Shown here in pieces: positions 1 through 5,497 of a DNA stretch of 6,940 nt (position 1 is its first letter; each line of letters opens with the position of its first letter). The translations under genes and the position numbers were made by a program. Under the pieces are notes generated by a model. It saw only the letters and a program-made list of their open reading frames with translations, was not told the DNA's origin and made no database searches. Source of the DNA: Candidatus Fischerbacteria bacterium RBG_13_37_8 (GTDB lineage: Bacteria > Acidobacteriota > HRBIN11 > MFGW01); the NCBI GenBank assembly GCA_001780385.1, contig MFGW01000183.1, forward strand, positions 18,689 to 25,628, in the 5' to 3' direction.

Positions 1-219
1 AAATAAATCTATTTTCCTGATTTCCTTTGGATTTATAAAGCGCGTTGCGTCAAAATTTTTAACTTCTCCTGCTATTTGAGTCGAAAAACCAGTAGTGTCA
101 AATCTGGTTATGAGACCTACTCCACTCTTGCCTTCCAGCAATGCTTGCCAATTATTCTCTAAACCTATTCCTAATGGCGTAATTAATCCTATCCCCGTTA
201 CTACTACTCTTCTTTTCAC
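1..219 (-). CDS. fabF: 3-oxoacyl-[acyl-carrier-protein] synthase II, N-terminal part (C-terminus off the left edge)
   Basis: FabF is the cytoplasmic elongating condensing enzyme: it joins malonyl-ACP to a growing acyl-ACP to give 3-ketoacyl-ACP. Only the first 73 residues are present. They carry the typical KAS II opening: the MKRRVVVTGIG strand, then TPLG, a conserved W near residue 24, GKSGV near 31-35, the FD pair near 41 and a basic segment ending KEIRKIDLF. The catalytic Cys and the two His lie outside the window, so activity cannot be judged here. The start is GTG, supported by a perfect AGGAGG at 225-230 with 5 nt of spacing and by the family N-terminus. The gene begins 25 nt after the acpP stop, the classic acpP-fabF arrangement, so it should be co-transcribed with acpP. 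FabB is a paralogue, but position next to acpP favours FabF. Confidence 0.93.
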   Translation of the reverse strand, partial: MKRRVVVTGIGLITPLGIGLENNWQALLEGKSGVGLITRFDTTGFSTQIAGEVKNFDATRFINPKEIRKIDLF

Positions 220-244
220 CGTTGCCTCCTCTGCACAATACTAT

Positions 245-481
245 CTATGCAGTTGCTTTTTTCTGCTTTATGAAATCAATCGCTTCTCCAACTGTTGTTA
301 TTTTAGCCATGTCCTGATCTTCAATGGTGATTTGAAAAGCATCTTCAAACGCCATTATTAAATCCATTGTTTCTAAAGAGTCTGCTCCTAAATCATTAAA
401 TTTTGAATCTAAACGTACCTGTTCAGCATCAACTTTTAATTTATCGACTACCAAACTCTTTACTTTTTCTTCTATTTCCAT
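245..481 (-). CDS. acpP: Acyl carrier protein
   Basis: AcpP is the small acidic carrier that holds acyl intermediates as thioesters on 4'-phosphopantetheine for all the Fab enzymes and for PlsX. The product has 78 residues, the usual ACP length, is rich in Asp and Glu, and has the attachment motif GADSLET with the modified serine at Ser35. The following helix II (MDLIMAFEDAF) is the normal acidic docking surface for partner enzymes. The start is well fixed: AGGAGG lies at 491-496, 9 nt before the ATG. It sits between fabG and fabF, the order seen in E. coli and many other bacteria. The gap before it is long for this operon and carries tandem 7-base repeats ending 10 nt upstream of the Shine-Dalgarno sequence, which could affect translation of this normally very abundant protein. 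Confidence 0.97.
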   Translation of the reverse strand: MEIEEKVKSLVVDKLKVDAEQVRLDSKFNDLGADSLETMDLIMAFEDAFQITIEDQDMAKITTVGEAIDFIKQKKATA

Positions 482-501
482 AATTAAATTCCTCCTAAAA
501 A

Positions 502-525
502 AGTGGTCAGTGGTCAGTGATCAGT
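502..525. repeat. Tandem 7-base repeat upstream of acpP
   Basis: About 3.4 copies of a 7-base unit, AGTGGTC, AGTGGTC, AGTGATC, AGT on the plus strand. In the mRNA sense this reads ACTGATC ACTGACC ACTGACC ACT and is followed by a U-run and the acpP ribosome binding site. The same unit family recurs before fabD at 2300-2348. It is noncoding and is probably a copy of a dispersed intergenic repeat; its function is unknown. Confidence 0.85.
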
Positions 526-528
526 AAG

Positions 529-556
529 GACGAACCTTGTGTTCGTCAGCTTTTTT
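529..556 (+). terminator. Hairpin plus T6, terminator-like, antisense to the operon
   Basis: A perfect 7-bp stem, GACGAAC (529-535) and GTTCGTC (541-547), closes a 5-nt loop. On the plus strand it is followed after 3 nt by six T (551-556). This has the form of an intrinsic terminator for plus-strand transcripts, against the direction of the fab genes. On the sense strand the A-run precedes the stem, so it should not stop the operon. The hairpin also resembles a widespread intergenic repeat built around cgaaccttgtgttcg, so it may be a repeat remnant rather than a working terminator. Confidence 0.4.
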
Positions 557-587
557 GCTCGCACGCTTTCGGCGTACTCACAAAGGA

Positions 588-1331
588 TTACATGTATAAT
601 CCACCATTTACATTTATGACAGTTCCTGTTATGTAACTTGAAATAGATGACAAAAGAAATATTACCACATTTGCAACTTCCTCGCAATTGCCAAATCGAT
701 TCATTGGAATATTTTGTAAAAATTTATCTTTGATTTCCTGCGCTATCTTTTCTGTCATCGTAGTAGTAATAAATCCTGGTGCTATTGCATTCACGCGTAT
801 ATTATGACCTGCAACTTCTTTGGCAAGCGATTTAGTAAATCCGATAACTCCTGCTTTGGATGCCGCATAATTTGTCTGCCCAATATTTCCCATTAATCCT
901 ACTACCGAACTCAGATTTACTATACTACCTTCTTTTTGCCGGAGCATATGCCGGACTGCATACTTGCTTGTCAAAAACATGCTCGTTAAATTTATATTCA
1001 TTACCTGCACCCAATTATCAGTACTCATTCTTATAATAACATTATCACGTGTTATACCTGCATTATTTACTAAACCATATATGCCATCATAAGCATTTAT
1101 TACTTTTTCAAATCCAGCTTTTACCATCTCTTCATCTGCAACATTGATTGCATCAACCATACATTCATTTCCTGCCTGAGTCAGTTCCTTGCACAATTCC
1201 TGCGCTTTTTCTTCAAGCACATCCCAGATAACTACTCGCGCATTATGCCGTGCTAACATTCTGACTATTTCCGCCCCAATACCTTGTGAACCTCCCGTTA
1301 CTACAATAACCTTGTTTTCTAAATCTGACAT
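588..1331 (-). CDS. fabG: 3-oxoacyl-[acyl-carrier-protein] reductase
   Basis: FabG is a cytoplasmic short-chain dehydrogenase that reduces 3-ketoacyl-ACP to 3-hydroxyacyl-ACP with NADPH. The 247-residue length is standard. The Rossmann nucleotide motif TGGSQGIG is at 12-19 and the NNAG motif at 89-92. The catalytic set is Asn114, Ser142, Tyr155 and Lys159 within NYAASK, with the same spacing as E. coli Asn110, Ser138, Tyr151 and Lys155. The family-typical NAIAPGFI (181-188) and the C-terminal VNGGLYM are also present. The start ATG has AGGAG at 1340-1344, 8 nt upstream. The last bases of fabD (stop TAG at 1343-1345) lie within that ribosome binding site, so translation of the two genes is probably coupled. 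Many SDR paralogues exist, but the sequence signature and the fabD-fabG-acpP context make FabG secure. Confidence 0.96.
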   Translation of the reverse strand: MSDLENKVIVVTGGSQGIGAEIVRMLARHNARVVIWDVLEEKAQELCKELTQAGNECMVDAINVADEEMVKAGFEKVINAYDGIYGLVNNAGITRDNVIIRMSTDNWVQVMNINLTSMFLTSKYAVRHMLRQKEGSIVNLSSVVGLMGNIGQTNYAASKAGVIGFTKSLAKEVAGHNIRVNAIAPGFITTTMTEKIAQEIKDKFLQNIPMNRFGNCEEVANVVIFLLSSISSYITGTVINVNGGLYM

Positions 1332-1342
1332 TATTTCTTCTC

Positions 1343-2281
1343 CTACTTTAATTCTATTAAACTGTTGAATGTTTCATCAAGACTCTTTCTATCCTGAATA
1401 TTGTATGTTCTGCAATCGGGACAAATACGCTTTATTAATCCTGTCAACACTTTTCCCGGTCCTATTTCAACAAAGGTATCCACTCCTTTCGCTTTCATAT
1501 TCATAATTATCTGGTACCATTTCACAGGGGCAGTTATTTGTCTGATTAAATACTTCTTCGCTTCAGAACTGACTTCGACTAATGAAGCATCCACATTATT
1601 AAACAGCGGAATTTTAAGATCCTTAAATACCGTCCGGTAGATATCTTCCTGCATTTTTATCTCGGCAGGTTTCATCAAAGGACTATGAAAAGGTGCACTT
1701 ACCTTTAAAGGAATTACACGCTTGGCTCCTTTTATTTTTGCACGCTCAGATGCTTCATTGACCGCATTTGTTTCTCCTGAAATAACCACCTGGTCCTGCG
1801 AATTATAATTCGCAGGACTGACTATTTTATCTTTCAATTCATCCATACATATTTTGTCGACTTCATCAAGTTGCAACCCAATTATTGCAGCCATGGCTCC
1901 TTGACCTACAGGCACCGCTTCCTGCATGTATCTTCCTCTTTTTCGCACCAGTTGTACTGCTTCATTAAAGGCAACCGCTCCCGAAACTACCAGTGCCGTA
2001 TATTCTCCCAATGAATGTCCAGCTACAAAATGCGCTTCTATTCCTTTATTGTCCAATAATTTCCATAATGCATAGCTTACTGTAAGAATCGCAGGCTGCG
2101 CATTCGTTGTCAGCGTTAATTCTTCCTCCGGTCCATAAAAACAGAGCCTGCTTAAAGAAAAATGCAAGGTTTCATCTGCTTCGGTAAATATACCCGCTAT
2201 ATCTTGCTCGTCCTCATAAATATCTTTTCCCATTCCGACATATTGTGAACCCTGTCCCGGAAATACAAATCCAACTTTCAT
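1343..2281 (-). CDS. fabD: Malonyl-CoA:[acyl-carrier-protein] transacylase
   Basis: FabD moves the malonyl group from CoA to AcpP, supplying the extender for FabH and FabF. Starting at the ATG at 2279-2281 the protein has 312 residues, close to the E. coli length of about 309. The N-terminal FPGQGSQ is at 7-13, the nucleophile elbow GHSLGE contains Ser90, the carboxylate-binding arginine is Arg115 (in RKRGRYMQEAVP), and the catalytic His199 lies in SAPFHSPLM. Each sits two residues before its E. coli counterpart. A C-terminal EIGPGKVLTGL motif follows. The start is chosen because GGAGG (2287-2291) lies 5 nt upstream and the family begins at the first strand before GQGSQ. The frame stays open 25 codons further upstream, but that stretch only translates the tandem 7-base repeat. 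The gene ends inside the fabG ribosome binding site. Confidence 0.95.
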   Translation of the reverse strand: MKVGFVFPGQGSQYVGMGKDIYEDEQDIAGIFTEADETLHFSLSRLCFYGPEEELTLTTNAQPAILTVSYALWKLLDNKGIEAHFVAGHSLGEYTALVVSGAVAFNEAVQLVRKRGRYMQEAVPVGQGAMAAIIGLQLDEVDKICMDELKDKIVSPANYNSQDQVVISGETNAVNEASERAKIKGAKRVIPLKVSAPFHSPLMKPAEIKMQEDIYRTVFKDLKIPLFNNVDASLVEVSSEAKKYLIRQITAPVKWYQIIMNMKAKGVDTFVEIGPGKVLTGLIKRICPDCRTYNIQDRKSLDETFNSLIELK

Positions 2282-2299
2282 GTATGCCTCCATATAATC

Positions 2300-2348
2300 A
2301 GTGATCAGTTGACAGTGAACAGTGATTAGTGGGCAGTGATCAGTAATC
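2300..2348. repeat. Tandem 7-base repeat array upstream of fabD
   Basis: Seven consecutive 7-base units on the plus strand: AGTGATC, AGTTGAC, AGTGAAC, AGTGATT, AGTGGGC, AGTGATC, AGTAATC, then a decayed unit. They share the AGT start and vary in the last four bases. The array is of the same family as the one before acpP (502-525) and ends 8 nt from the fabD ribosome binding site. Translated in the fabD frame it gives a 7-residue periodic peptide (ITDHCPL, ITVHCQL), which shows that the longer fabD reading frame is an artefact. Confidence 0.88.
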
Positions 2349-2369
2349 ACTGACACTGTCGACTTTTTT
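2308..2369 (+). terminator. Long hairpin plus T6 in the fabH-fabD gap, antisense to the operon
   Basis: A 10-bp stem with one G-T pair, GTTGACAGTG (2308-2317) and CACTGTCGAC (2354-2363), encloses a second perfect 7-bp stem, CAGTGAT (2334-2340) and ATCACTG (2346-2352). Six T follow directly at 2364-2369 on the plus strand. This resembles an intrinsic terminator for plus-strand transcription. On the mRNA strand the same stem is flanked 5' by A6, so it would form a structured spacer rather than stop the operon. It is built partly from the tandem repeats, and a chance origin is possible. Confidence 0.4.
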
Positions 2370-2402
2370 ATTGCTCAGTTTTCTTCTATTCCTTGTTTTT
2401 TC

Positions 2403-2435
2403 TGTCCCCTGTCCCCTGTCCCCTGTCCCCTGTCC
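2403..2435. repeat. Tandem TGTCCCC array; four G4 runs on the mRNA strand
   Basis: Four perfect 7-base units TGTCCCC (2403-2430) plus a partial TGTCC. On the minus, sense strand this reads as four runs of GGGG separated by ACA, which fits a G-quadruplex motif with 3-nt loops. It begins 9 nt after the fabH stop codon in the mRNA. It differs in sequence from the neighbouring AGTGATC array but shares the 7-base period. It does not code. Confidence 0.9.
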
Positions 2436-2444
2436 ATTGTTTTC

Positions 2445-3428
2445 TTACCATTTTAATAATACTCCTGCCCACGTCACGCCTGCTCCAAATGAAGCTAACA
2501 GTATCAAATCTCCTTTATCTAATTTATACGCACGGTTCAATTCATCCAATGCTATTGGAATAGATGCAGAAGAAGTATTTCCTATGCGGTCTATATTTGA
2601 ATATAATTTCTCCATCGGTAAACCAAGCCGTTCTGCCACTGCAATGGATATTCGTTGATTTGCCTGGTGTGGAATAAAATATTTTATATCATCAATGCTT
2701 ATCTTTGTTTGTTCCATTATTTCTCGTGAAACATTTTCCATGAATCTGGTTGCCACTTTAAATAATTCATTTCCTCGCATTTTTACAAAATGCATCTTGT
2801 TATTCAATGTTTCATGCGAGCTCACGTATCTCATGCCGCCGCCTGGAATATGGAGATAATCGGTGAAAGCGCCGTCGATATGCATAATAGTATGGACAAT
2901 GCCCCGGTCGTCTTCTGACGGCATAATAACAGCCGCTCCTGCTCCGTCCGCAAAAAGAATACAAGTGGCGCGATCCTCCCAATCCATAACACGTGATAAT
3001 AGCTCAACACCAATTACTAATATTCGTTTATACTTGCCGGTAAGTATGAATTGTTCAGCGACTGTAATTCCATAAAGGAATCCGGAGCATGCAGCTGCCA
3101 TGTCAAATGCACCGCATGTATTCGCACCGAGACCATGCTGAATAAATGCTGCCGTGGATGGCAGTGGCTGATCAGGCGATATGGTAGAACATATTATTAA
3201 ATCAAGTTCCTTCGGACTTACTTCAGCCTGTTCAAGCGCTTTCTTCGCTGCTTCCATCGCTAAAATCGATGTGTATACCCCTTCCGGTGCTATTCTTCTT
3301 TCTTTAATCCCTGTTCGCGTAGTTATCCATTCATCTGAAGTATCGACTATTTTTTCAAGATCTTGATTCGTTAATATTTTATCGGGAACATAACTTCCTG
3401 TTCCCACTATTCTTGCTCGCTTAATCAT
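2445..3428 (-). CDS. fabH: 3-oxoacyl-[acyl-carrier-protein] synthase III
   Basis: FabH starts fatty acid synthesis by condensing an acyl-CoA primer, usually acetyl-CoA, with malonyl-ACP. The 327-residue protein shows the thiolase fold and the KAS III triad: Cys114 in AAACSGF, His254 in IPHQAN with Asn257 nearby, and Asn284 in GNTSSAS. It also has DEWITTRTGIKERR near 32-45, ATCILFADGAGA near 154-165 and the C-terminal FGAGVTWAG. Primer preference (straight or branched) cannot be read safely from sequence alone. The ATG overlaps the plsX TGA in an ATGA junction (3425-3428). The upstream Shine-Dalgarno sequence is weak (GAGAA inside plsX), so translation likely depends on coupling to plsX. The 163-nt spacer after it contains two repeat arrays before fabD. 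Confidence 0.96.
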   Translation of the reverse strand: MIKRARIVGTGSYVPDKILTNQDLEKIVDTSDEWITTRTGIKERRIAPEGVYTSILAMEAAKKALEQAEVSPKELDLIICSTISPDQPLPSTAAFIQHGLGANTCGAFDMAAACSGFLYGITVAEQFILTGKYKRILVIGVELLSRVMDWEDRATCILFADGAGAAVIMPSEDDRGIVHTIMHIDGAFTDYLHIPGGGMRYVSSHETLNNKMHFVKMRGNELFKVATRFMENVSREIMEQTKISIDDIKYFIPHQANQRISIAVAERLGLPMEKLYSNIDRIGNTSSASIPIALDELNRAYKLDKGDLILLASFGAGVTWAGVLLKW

Positions 3429-4456
3429 ATATTTATTCTCGCTTTTTCTCTTGATTGTAATATTTTTTGTTGAATCGTATCACTCAATCTATGACTGGCA
3501 AAATCTTTTGCTACTCGTATAGCATTTTTTATTGCTTTCGCAGGTGAACGCCCATGACATATTATCGCAATGCCATCTACTCCCAGCATCGGCGCTCCAC
3601 CATATTCTGAATAATCCAATCTTTTTTTAAAAGTCTTAAAAGCATTCCGTGATAACGCATATCCTAATTTTGTCCATACCGTCCGCGATAACTCTTCTCT
3701 TAACATTTTTTCTATTGCTTCTACCATGCTCTCCGATACTTTTAATACAATATTCCCAATAAATCCATCACATACTATCACATCAACTACACCTGCATAT
3801 ACATCCTTACCTTCTATGTTGCCAATAAAATTACAATCGGTGCTCTTGAGTGCCTTAAATACTTCTTTGGTTAATTCATTCCCTTTTATTTCTTCCTCTC
3901 CAATACTTAATAGACCTACACGCGGTTTCTCTATCTTTAATATTTCCTCTGCATATATTGAACCCATTATGGCAAATTGCTGCAAATGAAGTGCTTTGCA
4001 ATCGACATTAGCTCCCACATCTATTAAAATTGAGAATCCTTTTAAATGAGGAATAAGTATTGCTAACGCAGGTCTCTCAACTCCCTTAAGCGTTCCAACT
4101 ATTACTTTCATAATAGCTACCATGGCTCCTGTATTACCGGCAGATACCAACCCGTCTGCTCGCTTATCCTTAATTAGTTCAGCAGCAATTTTTAGCGATG
4201 ACTTCTTCTTCTTCCTAACGGCATGCAAGGCGTCTTCATCCATTCGTATGGTTTCTTCCGCATGTATTATTTCTATGGCATCTTTTCTGCTCGAATACTT
4301 GCATAGTTCCGCCTCCAATGCTTTCTGTTCTCCTACTAATATTATCTTTATGCCATATTCCTCCGACGCCATCACTGCACCTAACACAGGATTCTCAGGC
4401 GCAAAATCTCCCCCCATCGCATCTACCGCTATCTTTACCTCTCTGCTTTCAACCAT
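3425..4456 (-). CDS. plsX: Phosphate acyltransferase (acyl-ACP:phosphate)
   Basis: PlsX converts acyl-ACP and phosphate to acyl-phosphate, the donor that PlsY uses to acylate glycerol-3-phosphate, so it links FAS II to membrane lipid synthesis. It is a peripheral membrane protein in studied bacteria. The 343 residues match the family length. Diagnostic stretches are AVDAMGGDFAPEN (10-22), SAGNTGA (105-111), LIDVGAN (144-150), LLSIGEE (182-188), GNIEGKD (212-218), CDGFIGNIVLK (229-239) and GGAPMLGVDG (286-295). The ATG is fixed by an in-frame TGA directly upstream and by GGAG at 4464-4467 with 7 nt of spacing. It lies 22 nt after rpmF and overlaps fabH by 4 nt, the usual rpmF-plsX-fabH order. 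Confidence 0.97.
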   Translation of the reverse strand: MVESREVKIAVDAMGGDFAPENPVLGAVMASEEYGIKIILVGEQKALEAELCKYSSRKDAIEIIHAEETIRMDEDALHAVRKKKKSSLKIAAELIKDKRADGLVSAGNTGAMVAIMKVIVGTLKGVERPALAILIPHLKGFSILIDVGANVDCKALHLQQFAIMGSIYAEEILKIEKPRVGLLSIGEEEIKGNELTKEVFKALKSTDCNFIGNIEGKDVYAGVVDVIVCDGFIGNIVLKVSESMVEAIEKMLREELSRTVWTKLGYALSRNAFKTFKKRLDYSEYGGAPMLGVDGIAIICHGRSPAKAIKNAIRVAKDFASHRLSDTIQQKILQSREKARINI

Positions 4457-4478
4457 TCACGTACTCCGAGATCCGTCA

Positions 4479-4670
4479 CTATTTCCCTTTCTTCTCTTCT
4501 GATAAGAAATATACTATCCCATCATACGAACCACAATAACTGCATATCCTGTGAGGTAATTTATATTCACTACACTTCGGACATATTACCAAATTGGGTG
4601 CCTCTAAAGCATGATGGCTTCTTCGTTTATTTTTCCTCGTTTTTGAATGTCTTCTTCTTGGATTTGGCAT
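4479..4670 (-). CDS. rpmF: 50S ribosomal protein L32
   Basis: L32 is a small basic protein of the large ribosomal subunit. The 63-residue product opens with the family signature MPNPRRRHSKTRKNKRRSHH. It has a zinc-ribbon pattern, Cys30-x2-Cys33 and Cys43-x2-Cys46 (CPKC and CSYCG), so this is the zinc-binding form rather than the cysteine-free paralogue some bacteria express under zinc starvation. AGGAG at 4679-4683 lies 8 nt before the ATG. It lies 34 nt downstream of yceD and 22 nt upstream of plsX. The yceD-rpmF-plsX order is widely conserved, so this is a co-transcribed operon member. Confidence 0.96.
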   Translation of the reverse strand: MPNPRRRHSKTRKNKRRSHHALEAPNLVICPKCSEYKLPHRICSYCGSYDGIVYFLSEEKKGK

Positions 4671-4704
4671 CGTTATTTCTCCTGCATTTTGTTTTATTGT
4701 TTAT

Positions 4705-5238
4705 TTATTTATGAATCAGTTTCCTCAATGCATTCCATCTCTCATCTGATCCCTTCTCGCACTGACACTCTTCTTCATTTAAATTAACTCCACATTTACT
4801 ACATAGTCCCTTACACTTTTCAGTACATATATTCTTTATCGGTACCATTAATAATATCTGCTCTCTTATTATTTCATGAAGCTCAATAATCTCTCCATCA
4901 AAATAAGAAACTTCTAAATCTTTCTCGTATAATCTCACTTCTTCTTTATCGGCAGGACAATATATTATCGGTAAATATATAAGGCTAAATGATCCCGCTA
5001 TTTTTTGCGTGTATATCCGGCTACACCTGTCGCACATTAATTCTACCTCTCCCGATAATGTGCCGTCTGCTTGTATCTTAAATTCATTCCCGGATATATT
5101 GCATGAAAATACTATCTCCCCCACTATTTTGAAATTGTCTTCCGCAAGGTCAATCTCCTCTGCTTTTATACTTCGAGTGACCTGGTATCCTTTTGGTCCT
5201 AAATTTTTAACATCAACACTTTCCCTGTAATATCCCAT
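4705..5238 (-). CDS. yceD: YceD/DUF177 family protein
   Basis: DUF177 proteins are encoded just upstream of rpmF in most bacteria, and E. coli YceD has been linked to 23S rRNA accumulation; the biochemical role is not settled. From the ATG at 5236-5238 the product has 177 residues. A first cysteine pair is in MCDRC (Cys69 and Cys72). The C-terminal block is the strongest family mark: CTEKCKGLCSKCGVNLN followed by CQC, giving cysteines at 138, 142, 146, 149, 158 and 160, probably a metal site. A TTG at 5248-5250 would add four residues. Neither start has a clear Shine-Dalgarno sequence, so the ATG is preferred only by codon. It is the first gene after the consensus promoter and thus heads the rpmF-plsX-fab operon. 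Confidence 0.88.
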   Translation of the reverse strand: MGYYRESVDVKNLGPKGYQVTRSIKAEEIDLAEDNFKIVGEIVFSCNISGNEFKIQADGTLSGEVELMCDRCSRIYTQKIAGSFSLIYLPIIYCPADKEEVRLYEKDLEVSYFDGEIIELHEIIREQILLMVPIKNICTEKCKGLCSKCGVNLNEEECQCEKGSDERWNALRKLIHK

Positions 5239-5394
5239 TGTTATACTCAATTATTCGACATATTCTTGTTCTATCGGCTCTAAGCGCTTAGCTATCAACC
5301 CTTAACTATCTCTTAACGAACAAAGATTAATAGCTAAAGGCTAACAGAATATTTAATAAATTCTTATAATTCATAAACTTATTTGTAAATTAGC
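5239..5394 (-). other. Leader region of the yceD-rpmF-plsX-fab operon
   Basis: This is a noncoding stretch of about 150 nt between the promoter and yceD. It contains a perfect 12-base palindrome, CTAAGCGCTTAG (5280-5291), and an 8-bp inverted repeat, TTAGCTAT (5288-5295) with ATAGCTAA (5330-5337). The two share bases, so they could be alternative structures. A 15-codon reading frame, MNYKNLLNILLAFSY, lies at 5327-5374 on the minus strand but lacks a good ribosome binding site. I see no recognisable riboswitch or FapR-type operator. Confidence 0.45.
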
Positions 5395-5423
5395 ATTATA
5401 GCTATTCTGCCTCATTTTGTCAA
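5395..5423 (-). promoter_or_regulatory. Consensus sigma-70 type promoter for the fab operon
   Basis: On the minus strand TTGACA (5418-5423) and TATAAT (5395-5400) are both perfect consensus hexamers, separated by the optimal 17 nt. Transcription would start near 5388 and run into yceD. A match this exact is unlikely by chance in an intergenic region and fits a strongly expressed housekeeping operon. The promoter call rests on sequence only. Confidence 0.85.
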
Positions 5424-5439
5424 CATAACGGTTATGAAA

Positions 5440-5469
5440 TTGTATTGATTTATCATTTTGTTGTAAAAT
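5440..5469 (+). promoter_or_regulatory. Possible weak promoter for rsmD
   Basis: TTGTAT (5440-5445) and TAAAAT (5464-5469) are 18 nt apart on the plus strand, just before rsmD. Both hexamers are imperfect in this AT-rich stretch, so the call is tentative. If correct, the ATG at 5468 would fall in the -10 box, which would favour the rsmD start at 5498. Confidence 0.25.
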
Positions 5470-5497
5470 GCTTTATTCATTATTTTACTTGATTCAT

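Noticed and set aside
2300..2435. Tandem arrays considered as a CRISPR array
   Set aside because: Units are 7 bases and directly adjacent with no spacers; no cas genes are present.
4122..4539. Plus-strand open frames opposite plsX and rpmF (and similar ones opposite fabD, fabH and yceD)
   Set aside because: They lie antisense to genes with clear family motifs, have low-complexity Ser/Pro/Ile-rich products and lack ribosome binding sites.
5239..5423. FapR-type or other known fatty acid operator
   Set aside because: I could not find a convincing match; the 12-base palindrome CTAAGCGCTTAG does not resemble a site I know.
5468..5497. Upstream ATG as the rsmD start
   Set aside because: The ten added residues have no match to the family N-terminus, and the codon overlaps a possible -10 box; no ribosome binding site supports it.
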